Of a stretch of DNA of 64,000 bases, positions 56,795-64,000 are shown one piece after another. The notes under the pieces were generated by a model that was not told the DNA's origin, ran no database searches, and was given only the letters and a program-made list of their open reading frames with translations. Source of the stretch: Lautropia mirabilis (GTDB lineage: Bacteria > Pseudomonadota > Gammaproteobacteria > Burkholderiales > Burkholderiaceae_E); NCBI RefSeq assembly GCF_900637555.1, contig NZ_LR134378.1, forward strand, positions 1,312,001-1,376,000, given 5' to 3'. The position numbers were made by a program, and so were the translations under genes. Numbering within the stretch: the first letter of the stretch is position 1; every line of letters begins with the position of its first letter.

Positions 56795-57831
56795 ACTCGA
56801 CGAACGGCACCATGCCTCGGCAGCCCCGTCCGCTGGCCTGGCATCCGCCTGGTGGGCATGCCCGCCAGCAGGGCTTCTCGATGATCGAGATGCTCATCTC
56901 TGTCGCCATCGGCCTGATGGTGACAGCCACCGTCCTCTATACCGTCAGTGGTTCGGGCATTTCCGGGCGCAAGCAGAATGTGCAGTCCACCATCCATGAC
57001 CTGGGCAACCTGGCGCTGGTTCAGCTGGCTGACCACCTGCGCATGACGGGCTTCTGGCTGCCATCCTCCGAAGTGATGGCCGAGGACATCTCGATGAACC
57101 ACGACAGCCCGCTGTTTGGCTGCAGTGGGCCCTTCGCCGATCCGGCTGCTGACTGGAATTCGCTGGCCTGTGGCAATGGCAGTCAGAACGGCGACAATGA
57201 TTCGGTGGCCCTGCGCTTTCAGGTGCAGCCTGGCGGGCGGAACTGGGACTGCCTGGGCAACGTGGTCTTCAGCCAGAAAATGCACGATGCCAGCCTGACG
57301 GCGGCTCCCCTGGTGGCCAGCACGCCGCATGGCCCGCAGGCACACGCCATCAGCGAGGAAATCGAGGAGCGACTTTACATCAAGACCTCCGGAACGGCCT
57401 CGGGTAACCCAGGGTTGTTCTGCCGCTCCAACATCACGCCCACTGATGCCCGAATCCCGCGTGAGCAGATTCTGGCCGACAACGTCGAGCAGATGAGCAT
57501 CCGTTATGGCGTCTCGGGCATCAATCCCAACGCGCTTGCCACCAACGTGGCCTTCGACGCTCCGGCGCTGAGCGGCCGTACTTCCACCTATCGCGACGCT
57601 TCGCAGATGACCACTGGATGCCAGCCTGGCTCCATCCAGCCCAATGCCTGGTGTGCGGTGAACGCAGTGCGTATCTGCCTGGTGATACGCAGCGAGGACA
57701 ACGTGAACGACCAGGTTGGCACGCCCTATGTGGATTGTAACGGCGTGTTGCGTACCGTGCAGGACCGCCGGCTGCGCCAAGCTTTTACCACCACGGTAGC
57801 CATCCGTAACAAGGTCGGGGTGGCCCAATGA
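56791..57831 (+). CDS. pilW: Type IV minor pilin PilW
   Basis: A 346-residue minor pilin of the PilW type, the largest of the set. A leader of about 30 residues ends at RQQG, followed by FSMIEMLISVAIGLMVTATVLY (Glu5 present). The large globular domain contains LMRLADHLRM-like residues (QLADHLRMTGFW), NDSVALRFQV and several cysteines. The ending QAFTTTVAIRN is typical of PilW. The start is likely TTG at 56791, with GGGAG seven bases before it and overlapping the pilV stop; ATG at 56812 (MPRQPRP) is an alternative. It overlaps pilX by four bases. Confidence 0.87.
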   Translation: MNSTNGTMPRQPRPLAWHPPGGHARQQGFSMIEMLISVAIGLMVTATVLYTVSGSGISGRKQNVQSTIHDLGNLALVQLADHLRMTGFWLPSSEVMAEDISMNHDSPLFGCSGPFADPAADWNSLACGNGSQNGDNDSVALRFQVQPGGRNWDCLGNVVFSQKMHDASLTAAPLVASTPHGPQAHAISEEIEERLYIKTSGTASGNPGLFCRSNITPTDARIPREQILADNVEQMSIRYGVSGINPNALATNVAFDAPALSGRTSTYRDASQMTTGCQPGSIQPNAWCAVNAVRICLVIRSEDNVNDQVGTPYVDCNGVLRTVQDRRLRQAFTTTVAIRNKVGVAQ

Positions 57832-58496
57832 AGCTCCGTACTGTCTTGCAGGAAAGCACCATGCGTCATTCCTCCATGCAGCGCCAACCAATGACATCGG
57901 TCGCCGGGTGGGGCAGGGCGTCCACCCCGCAGCAGGGTATCGTCATGGTGATGACGCTGATCCTGCTCACGGTGATGGCGGTGAGTACCGCCGTGGCGGT
58001 GCGGTTGTCGTTGACCACCGACATGGTGGGTGCCAACCTGCGTGCCCGTACGCTGGCCTTCCAGGCTGCGGAGGCTGCATTGCGCTACTGCGAAGAAAAG
58101 GTGATCCGTGAGTTCACTACCTTGCCCATGCTGGTGAACTACCAGAAGGATGAGGAGTGGGCGGATGATGCGGCCTGGGCTGGTCCGGCCAAGCTGGAAG
58201 TGCCGCGCGAACAGCTCGGATTGCCTGACAACATCAAGAAGAACCCCCAGTGCCTTTTCCGGTATCTGACCATCGACGACTGGCGTAAGATCGCTCCGCC
58301 CGTACCGGGCACCATCACTGCCGAGTCTCGCGGTTTCGATGCCGACAGGTTCCTGTTCTTCCGCATCACGGTCCGTGGCTTCAGCCCGGGCTATCAGGAA
58401 TATGCTGCACGAAAGGCTAACCAGTCATTGACTGACTACCAGTCAGCCAAGGGAGCAGAAGTGCGGCTGCAATCGATGGTGAGAGCAATCAGATGA
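57828..58496 (+). CDS. pilX: Type IV pilus assembly protein PilX
   Basis: A 222-residue PilX-type minor pilin. The leader is long (about 37 residues, ending PQQG) and the hydrophobic part reads IVMVMTLILLTVMAVSTAVAV; residue 5 is Met, not Glu. The next part, LSLTTDMVGANLRARTLAFQAAEAALR, is the family pattern (N-x-x-x-R-x-x-A-x-x-A-A-E-A-A-L). PilX supports the assembly of the pilus together with PilW and PilY1. The ATG overlaps the pilW stop and its own stop overlaps the pilE frame, so the operon is tightly coupled. Confidence 0.87.
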   Translation: MKLRTVLQESTMRHSSMQRQPMTSVAGWGRASTPQQGIVMVMTLILLTVMAVSTAVAVRLSLTTDMVGANLRARTLAFQAAEAALRYCEEKVIREFTTLPMLVNYQKDEEWADDAAWAGPAKLEVPREQLGLPDNIKKNPQCLFRYLTIDDWRKIAPPVPGTITAESRGFDADRFLFFRITVRGFSPGYQEYAARKANQSLTDYQSAKGAEVRLQSMVRAIR

Positions 58497-59128
58497 TGGT
58501 GCTTGTGACATATCCCCCTGTTCCTGGTCCGATGGATGCGCCAGGTGATCTGTCGGCCCGCTGCGGCCGTGAGCTTGGCGCAGGAAATCTGGTGCACCAG
58601 GTGGCGTTCCGCGGACAGCAGGATGCTGAGGACGGTGGCGTGCAGCTTCCGGCCGTGATGCCGGCAGCCCGGGTCTACAGCACTCGCACCTCAGCTGGCG
58701 TGCGTGGCTTCACCCTCATCGAGATCATGATTGCACTGGCTATTGTCGGCATCCTGTCGGCCATTGCCGTGCCATCCTATTTCTCGTACATACAGCGAGC
58801 GAATCGGGCAGACGCCAAGGCCACGCTAATGGACGCCACCCAGTTCATGCAGCGTTTCTATTCCCTGCACAACTCCTATCGCACCCAACGTGATGGAAGG
58901 ACACAGGTCGCACTGCCGACGTCGTTGCAGAGATCGCCCAAGAATGGTGCGCCGCTCTACGATATTTCCGTCGAGAGTGACGACAACAGCTATACGCTGC
59001 GTGCCGTACCCAGGAAGAAGACGGACCCCTGTGGCACGCTCACGCTTAACAGCGTGGGGGTTCGTGGTAACGATACCCGGGCGGTGACGGGTACTGAGCG
59101 GCTTTCGGCCGAGAACTGCTGGCGCTGA
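58493..59128 (+). CDS. pilE: Type IV minor pilin PilE-like
   Basis: A PilE-type minor pilin: VRG-FTLIEIMIALAIVGILSAIAVPSY, with Glu5 and a conserved helix, then a compact domain (FMQRFYSLHNSYRT, CGTLTLNSVG, CW near the end). The frame is open from 58493, overlapping the pilX stop, which would give a 72-residue leader. Prepilin leaders are usually under 20 residues, so the ATG at 58658 (MPAARVYSTRTSAGVRG, product 156 residues) is at least as likely; it has no good ribosome site. The full open frame is given here. Mature length matches the PilE family. Confidence 0.8.
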   Translation: MMVLVTYPPVPGPMDAPGDLSARCGRELGAGNLVHQVAFRGQQDAEDGGVQLPAVMPAARVYSTRTSAGVRGFTLIEIMIALAIVGILSAIAVPSYFSYIQRANRADAKATLMDATQFMQRFYSLHNSYRTQRDGRTQVALPTSLQRSPKNGAPLYDISVESDDNSYTLRAVPRKKTDPCGTLTLNSVGVRGNDTRAVTGTERLSAENCWR

Positions 59129-59156
59129 ACGACGCTTTCCGTGGGGAGGTGACCTC

Positions 59157-59582
59157 ATGAACGCAGATCAAACTGGACGTGGCCACTGGGCTGCACAGGC
59201 TTGGGCCCTCCGCCATGCCGGACCCGTGCAGGAAGTCCCCGGTATGCTCGATGGCGATCCGGACGAAGCAGCACTGTGGGTGCAGGGGCTGGCTTCGTTC
59301 GAGGAGGATCCCGAGGCCGATGTCCTGCAGGGGCTGTCGGGTCTTCTGGATGTCCCGGTCGGTCAGGACGCGGACTGGCACGACCTGGAAGGTGCCGACG
59401 AGCCCGACTGGCACATGGCTGTCTACGACGGCCTGGAAAGCTTCGAGGGCTTCGAGGGCTTCGACGACTACGCACCTGTCCATGAGGATGAGATGGACGA
59501 TCATCCGGTGGGCATGGGGGCCATCGAGCGCACTGTCTCGGCTCGAACGAACGAGACCTTCTCCGGCTCAGTCGTCACCTGA
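59157..59582 (+). CDS. Acidic hypothetical protein in the pilin operon
   Basis: A 141-residue protein with no signal peptide, membrane segment or prepilin site. It is very acidic, with many Asp and Glu and few Lys (for example ESFEGFEGFDDYAP and DEPDWHMAVYD), and rich in Leu, Gly and Trp. An exact GGAGG ribosome site seven bases before the ATG and its place between pilE and pilY1 support translation. I do not recognise the family. It could be a chaperone, a regulatory or binding protein, or a poorly conserved pilus accessory factor. Confidence 0.6.
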   Translation: MNADQTGRGHWAAQAWALRHAGPVQEVPGMLDGDPDEAALWVQGLASFEEDPEADVLQGLSGLLDVPVGQDADWHDLEGADEPDWHMAVYDGLESFEGFEGFDDYAPVHEDEMDDHPVGMGAIERTVSARTNETFSGSVVT

Positions 59583-59683
59583 TTCTCCTCCCCCATGTCT
59601 GCGGGTGGGGGCACCCTTCTGAACATCGTGGCCGCCGGGCCGTGCAGGGACGCACGGTTTGGCGGACACGATCCGATCGAAAC

Positions 59684-62600
59684 ATGAAACCGATGGAAAC
59701 CGTAACCCGCCTCCACCTGAATCGAATGCCGGCAGCTGTCATGCCGCGCAGGGTTCCGCGTGCCGTGCATGCGGCGCTGCTGCTGATGTCGTGCAGCCTG
59801 CTGTCACCTGTGCAGGCCGAGATTTCCCAGCGGTCGCTCATCAACAAGGAAGTGACGGTTGTCGAGCCAAACCTGATGTTCACCCTGGACGACTCGGGTT
59901 CGATGGCCTTCAACTATCTGCCCGACACGGACCTGGAATATCATCTGTTCGCCTTCCACCCCGACGAGCCGGACGACTATGCGCCCTACAAATACGAGGG
60001 GCTGCTGGCCACGGACGACACCAACATTCTGGCAATCCGTCGACGTTCGCCGAAGGTGAACACGCTGTACTACGACCCGGATACACGGTATGAACCCTGG
60101 GTGGACAAGAACGGGGTGCGCATGGCCAACGCCGACCCCAGGGCCGTCATCTACCACGTCAACCACCCCAACTCCAAATTCAAGGATCTCAAGCTCGACA
60201 TCACCGGGGAGAGGTCGGTGGGGGAGCGCCCGGTGTGTGTGACGCCGCAGGGGAATCAGTTCGTCAGCGACCTCAGAGAACAGAAGCCCTGCACGGGGGA
60301 TGGCGTCACCAGGACGGTGGCACCGGCTACCTACTACCTGCCGAAAGACCCGAAATTCAAGCCGCCCGGGGACTGGACGAAAGACAGTGCCAGCAACTAC
60401 AAGCGCATCTCGATCAAGGACCACCAGTATTTCGACCGGCCCTTCACACGCACCGACTGCCTGATTTCCAAGAAAAACCCCAACGTCCGCGAATGCACGC
60501 AGGCGGAGGAATACCAGAACTTTGCCAACTGGTTCCAGTATCACCGCACGCGGATGCATGTGGCCATTGCCGCCGTGGGCAACGCCTTTGCCACGGCCCT
60601 GGGGCCGGATATCCGCGTTGGCTATGGACGCATCAACCAGGGAGTGCTCAAGCCGGTTGATGGTGTGGAGACCATCGTGGTCGAGCGCGGGGTACGGCGC
60701 TTCGTCAACAAGAATGCCGCAGCCACCACATTGAATGCGGGTGAAACCGATCGTTCGGACTTCTTCAACTGGCTCAATACGCGAACGGCCGACGGTGGAA
60801 CGCCCCTGATGCGGGCAACGAATACCGTCAACAACTACTTCCGGCGTGCCGACGCCATGGGCCCCTGGGCAGCGGAGCCGGGCCGGATAGGCGGGAAGCT
60901 GAATCAGCGCCGCAACCATCTGGCATGCCGTCGTTCCTATCACATCCTGATGACGGATGGGCAGTACACCTTCCCCAAGTATGATCCTGATCACCCGGAA
61001 AGAACCGAGGGGATGCTTCAGAAGGACTTCCCGCTCGAGTCCGACAATGTGGACGGCGAGAAGATCAAGGATGATCGTGCACCGGAAAAGGGCGGGCCGG
61101 CGCGCGGCAGCTATCAGTATCGTCCCCAGGCCCCGTACAAGGGAGTGGCTTATGGGTCGCTGGCCGACTACGCCATGGATGGCTGGAAGAACGATCTGCG
61201 TCCGGATCTGAACAACGAGGTCCCCACCTACGAGGGTAACCCTTCGTTCTGGCAGAACGTGACCACCTACACGCTGGGCTTCGGCGTGGAAGGCACGCTG
61301 TCGTATCCCGATGACCTGCAGAAGATCATCAACGGATCGCTCTCATGGCCCGCCGAGGTGAAGCCCGGCACACCCACCGCCATCGACGACCTGTGGCATG
61401 CGGCCGTCAACGGCCATGGCAAGTACGTCAACGTGCGCAACAGCGCCGGCTTCATGAGCGAGATGGCCGGCATCCTGGCCGAGATCGCCAGCCGTACCGG
61501 AACCTCGGCCGGGGTGGCCGTGGCGTCGCGTGCGTTGCAGGCCAACAACCAGAAATTCGTGCCCTCGTACAAGACCAAGGACTGGACGGGAGACCTGAAG
61601 GCCTATGCAGTGGATGCCCATGGCCAGCAGGGAGCGCTGCAATGGAGCGTTCTGGAGCGTCTGCCCAAGCCCATCGATCGGACCATGTACGTGGGGACCG
61701 GAAAATTCGGCAGACCGGCAGCTTCACCCTTTTACTGGGACAGCGCCGAAGACAAACCGGCCCGGCGCATGACCGACGAGGCCAAGCGCGAGCTGATCAA
61801 GGGGGCCGGCAAGAAGGACGAGGACGGCAGCCCGCTGGTGCTGTATCTGCGAGGTGACCGTTCCGAGTCGGGCAAGATGTTTCGTACCCAGTTGCAGAGT
61901 GCGGTCATCGGCCATATCGTCAATTCGCAGCCGGCCTACATCGGTTCGGCCATTGACCGCGGCTACCGCTACCTGCCGGCTACCTTCGGCGGCGCAAAGT
62001 CGGGCGCTGACAGTTACAAGGACTACGTGGCGCAGAAGGCAGCACGTACCTGCAGCGCGACCATCCAGGGCGGCGCTGCGAAGGTCTGCGGCCCCGCCAT
62101 GGTGTTCGTGGGCAGCAACGAAGGCTTCCTGCACGGCTTCAATGCCAATCCCGATCCCGCCAAGAATGGTGGACGCGAGATCTTTGCCTTTGCCCCCTTT
62201 GCTTCTCTCTCCGAGCTGGGGCGCTCCTCGAAGCCAGACTTCCAGGCCCGCTTCATGATGGACGGCCCGCTGATCGAGCGGGATGCCTTCTGGGGCAACC
62301 GCTGGCACAACGTGGTGGTGGCCACGACCGGGGCAGGGCCCAAGGCCGTGTTCGCGCTGGACGTGACCCAGACCGACTTCAATGGTCTGGATCAGGCCGT
62401 GCTGTGGGAGCTGAGTGACGTCAATCAGTCGGTCAAGGCCAATGCGGATGCCATCGGCCATGTGCTGCAGGAGCCCGAGGTGGGCGTTCTGGCCGATGGC
62501 CGCTGGGTGGTGGTGATCGGCAACGGTTATGAGAGCCGCTCGAAGCGGGCCCAGCTGCTGGTGGTGGAACTGCAGACCGGGCAGGTGATTGCACGACTGG

Positions 62601-63709
62601 ATACGGGCGTGGGCAGTGACAGTCAGCCCAACGGCCTGGGAGGCGTGGCCCTGGTGCGTGATGGCAACCAGGTGATCACGGGTGCCTTTGCCGGTGACCT
62701 GCGGGGCAACGTGTGGAAGTTCGATCTGGCCGCCTCCCACCCGTCGAACTGGAAAGTGTCGTATGGCAAGAAGCCGATGTTCACTGCGCACGACGGACGG
62801 GCCATCACCGCAGCGCCTGTCCTTGTCACCCATCCGCTGGGTGGCGTGATGGTGCTGGTGGGTACGGGCAAGCTCTTCGAGGTGGGTGACAATGAGATCC
62901 CGGCCGACTACGATCGGGACAGGGGGCCATTCGATTCACTCTATGGCCTGTGGGATACCGCACGGCTGAGCATCGATCGAAACGGAAACCGCACCTGGGC
63001 GGCCGATGACCGCAAGAACGCGGATGGCAGCACCAGCAAGGGCAATGACGGCATTCCCATCAAGCTTGGCACCGTGGTCACTCGCAGGCTGCAGGTGAAT
63101 CCGGGCATGACACTGGTGAAGATCCCGCTGGAAGATTCGGCCAACCGAAACCTGGACTGGACGCGGGACCGGGGCTGGCGCGTGACGCTGAAGGACATGA
63201 TCGCGGTGGGGGGGCAGCGCAACATCGTGACTCCGCAGCTGATGTCCGGTCTGGTGCTGTTCGAGACGATGAGTCCCTGGGTGGATGAGGTCACGGCGGC
63301 CTGCAAGCCCCGGATCGACACACCGGGGTTTGCCCTGGCGCTGGACCCGCTGTCCGGCCGCATGAGTCCCAAGGCACTTATCGACACCAACAACGACAAG
63401 CTGGTCGACGGTGGTGACGCACCGGTGGCGGGCTGGGAGTTGGAGAACTGGACGGGGCGTTCGGTGGTCGTGACCCAGCCGCCGGCCAAACCCTGTGGGG
63501 GGCTGGCTGACTGCAAGCCGCTGCCTGCCCAGCTGTGTCCGGAAGATTCTCTGGCCAATAGCCTGCAGAACGTGGGCGATGCCGTCCAGGTGTGCGTGGG
63601 CCTGCCTGCGCCCACGCGCTGGTGGTGGCGCGAGATCTCGGTGCCCGATGTCACCTACAACGCTGGTGCAAATCCTGGCCAAGCCCAGATTACTGTGACA
63701 GCACCCTGA
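59684..63709 (+). CDS. pilY1: Type IV pilus tip adhesin and assembly factor PilY1
   Basis: PilY1 (about 1341 residues) sits at the pilus tip with the minor pilins, binds surfaces and supports twitching and mechanosensing. After a signal peptide (RAVHAALLLMSCSLLSPVQA) comes a von Willebrand A-like part with the metal-site motif MFTLDDSGSM (about 66-75), GGTPLMRATNTVNNYF and ILMTDGQYTF. The C-terminal beta-propeller begins AVFALDVTQTD and shows VVVIGNGYESRS, GAFAGDLRGNVWKFD and VLVGTGKLFE. A calcium-loop-like DTNNDKLVDGGD lies near residue 1232. The start is uncertain: 59642 (GTG), 59684 and 59693 are all in frame. Confidence 0.93.
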   Translation: MKPMETVTRLHLNRMPAAVMPRRVPRAVHAALLLMSCSLLSPVQAEISQRSLINKEVTVVEPNLMFTLDDSGSMAFNYLPDTDLEYHLFAFHPDEPDDYAPYKYEGLLATDDTNILAIRRRSPKVNTLYYDPDTRYEPWVDKNGVRMANADPRAVIYHVNHPNSKFKDLKLDITGERSVGERPVCVTPQGNQFVSDLREQKPCTGDGVTRTVAPATYYLPKDPKFKPPGDWTKDSASNYKRISIKDHQYFDRPFTRTDCLISKKNPNVRECTQAEEYQNFANWFQYHRTRMHVAIAAVGNAFATALGPDIRVGYGRINQGVLKPVDGVETIVVERGVRRFVNKNAAATTLNAGETDRSDFFNWLNTRTADGGTPLMRATNTVNNYFRRADAMGPWAAEPGRIGGKLNQRRNHLACRRSYHILMTDGQYTFPKYDPDHPERTEGMLQKDFPLESDNVDGEKIKDDRAPEKGGPARGSYQYRPQAPYKGVAYGSLADYAMDGWKNDLRPDLNNEVPTYEGNPSFWQNVTTYTLGFGVEGTLSYPDDLQKIINGSLSWPAEVKPGTPTAIDDLWHAAVNGHGKYVNVRNSAGFMSEMAGILAEIASRTGTSAGVAVASRALQANNQKFVPSYKTKDWTGDLKAYAVDAHGQQGALQWSVLERLPKPIDRTMYVGTGKFGRPAASPFYWDSAEDKPARRMTDEAKRELIKGAGKKDEDGSPLVLYLRGDRSESGKMFRTQLQSAVIGHIVNSQPAYIGSAIDRGYRYLPATFGGAKSGADSYKDYVAQKAARTCSATIQGGAAKVCGPAMVFVGSNEGFLHGFNANPDPAKNGGREIFAFAPFASLSELGRSSKPDFQARFMMDGPLIERDAFWGNRWHNVVVATTGAGPKAVFALDVTQTDFNGLDQAVLWELSDVNQSVKANADAIGHVLQEPEVGVLADGRWVVVIGNGYESRSKRAQLLVVELQTGQVIARLDTGVGSDSQPNGLGGVALVRDGNQVITGAFAGDLRGNVWKFDLAASHPSNWKVSYGKKPMFTAHDGRAITAAPVLVTHPLGGVMVLVGTGKLFEVGDNEIPADYDRDRGPFDSLYGLWDTARLSIDRNGNRTWAADDRKNADGSTSKGNDGIPIKLGTVVTRRLQVNPGMTLVKIPLEDSANRNLDWTRDRGWRVTLKDMIAVGGQRNIVTPQLMSGLVLFETMSPWVDEVTAACKPRIDTPGFALALDPLSGRMSPKALIDTNNDKLVDGGDAPVAGWELENWTGRSVVVTQPPAKPCGGLADCKPLPAQLCPEDSLANSLQNVGDAVQVCVGLPAPTRWWWREISVPDVTYNAGANPGQAQITVTAP

Positions 63710-63871
63710 GGCCGGGCAGCCGCACCGGCCTACCATCCGTCGATTCGCAGGCGGCGATGATCCCGCCTGCCTTGTCGGAGATCGTGCGTCGAATCATATT
63801 GCCGTTCTGATCGAGGAGAACCGTCCAGGGGCATTGGGCTCCTGGCGGGGGCTTCCGGAAAAAGGACGACG

Positions 63872-64000
63872 ATGATACGCATGACCGATCCCTGCTGCGG
63901 CAGGCCACATGCTGGAAGCAGGGACGCGCTCTCGCAGGCGGTCCGTGCCGCCTTGCTGCTGATGTCCTGCGCCCTTGCGCCGCAGGCACACGCTGTCATC
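63872..64000 (+). CDS. Start of a second PilY1-like exported protein, cut by window end
   Basis: From an ATG at 63872, with AAGGA five bases before it, 43 codons run to the end of the window. The product starts MIRMTDPCCGRPHAGS and continues into RAALLLMSCALAPQAHAVI, a signal peptide nearly the same as that of PilY1 (HAALLLMSCSLLSPVQAEI). This suggests a second PilY1-like gene following the first, but only the signal peptide is visible, so the body cannot be judged. It is too short to be listed among long open frames and is easily missed. Confidence 0.6.
   Translation, partial: MIRMTDPCCGRPHAGSRDALSQAVRAALLLMSCALAPQAHAVI

Noticed and set aside
63690-63989. A minus-strand frame in the gap after pilY1 that reads partly like a pilin tail (WTVLLDQNGNM)
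   Set aside because: It has no ribosome site, runs into the pilY1 end and overlaps the start of the next plus-strand gene; the similarity is too short to trust.

Overview
The window reads as a GC-rich chromosomal segment of a betaproteobacterium in the order Burkholderiales. The evidence is gene content and order: a urease operon, divergent hda/purM, the rpsU-yqeY-dnaG-rpoD operon with a long Lys/Ala-rich sigma-70 N terminus, and a fimT-pilVWXE-pilY1 minor pilin operon. A Lautropia-like organism is a guess from the combination, not something the sequence proves. I see no insertion sequence, prophage or CRISPR array. Nearly all genes share the same high-GC codon style.

Layout. 1-6.9 kb: the end of ureC, then ureE, ureJ, ureF and ureG, followed by a binding-protein ABC importer (FecB/FecCD/ATPase type) that may supply nickel. 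7.1-9.2 kb: two related lipoproteins of unknown function. 9.3-11.4 kb: hda and purM, divergent. 11.9-22.8 kb: a selenium island with formate dehydrogenase fdnGHI (FdnG read through an in-frame UGA), fdhE, selA, selB, tRNA-Sec and selU; only selD and fdhD are not in view. 22.9-24.1 kb: a UPF0175-like gene and a Phd/VapC-type toxin-antitoxin pair with a palindromic operator. 24.3-28.3 kb: miaA, mutL, dedA.

28.5-38.5 kb (minus strand): one apparent transcription unit of three glycosyltransferases, a fused ABC exporter, a protein with two kinase-like domains and an AlgE-like outer-membrane barrel. I regard this as the best candidate for an undescribed system, probably making and exporting a glycoconjugate. 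It faces a PepSY-response regulator-histidine kinase operon (38.6-41.4 kb), followed by ugd, which makes UDP-glucuronate.

41.6-50 kb: ugd, amiC/tsaE, xerD, plsY, tsaD and a YhiN-type flavoprotein. 50.0-55.4 kb: the macromolecular synthesis operon rpsU-yqeY-dnaG-rpoD. 55.7-64 kb: type IV pilus assembly and adhesion genes, in which fimT carries a one-base frameshift at a G6 tract, and the start of a second PilY1-like gene runs off the end.

Together the genes describe a respiratory, formate-oxidising, urea-hydrolysing cell that makes type IV pili and probably a surface glycan. Starts were chosen from ribosome binding sites, overlaps and family N termini; several are TTG or GTG and are flagged.
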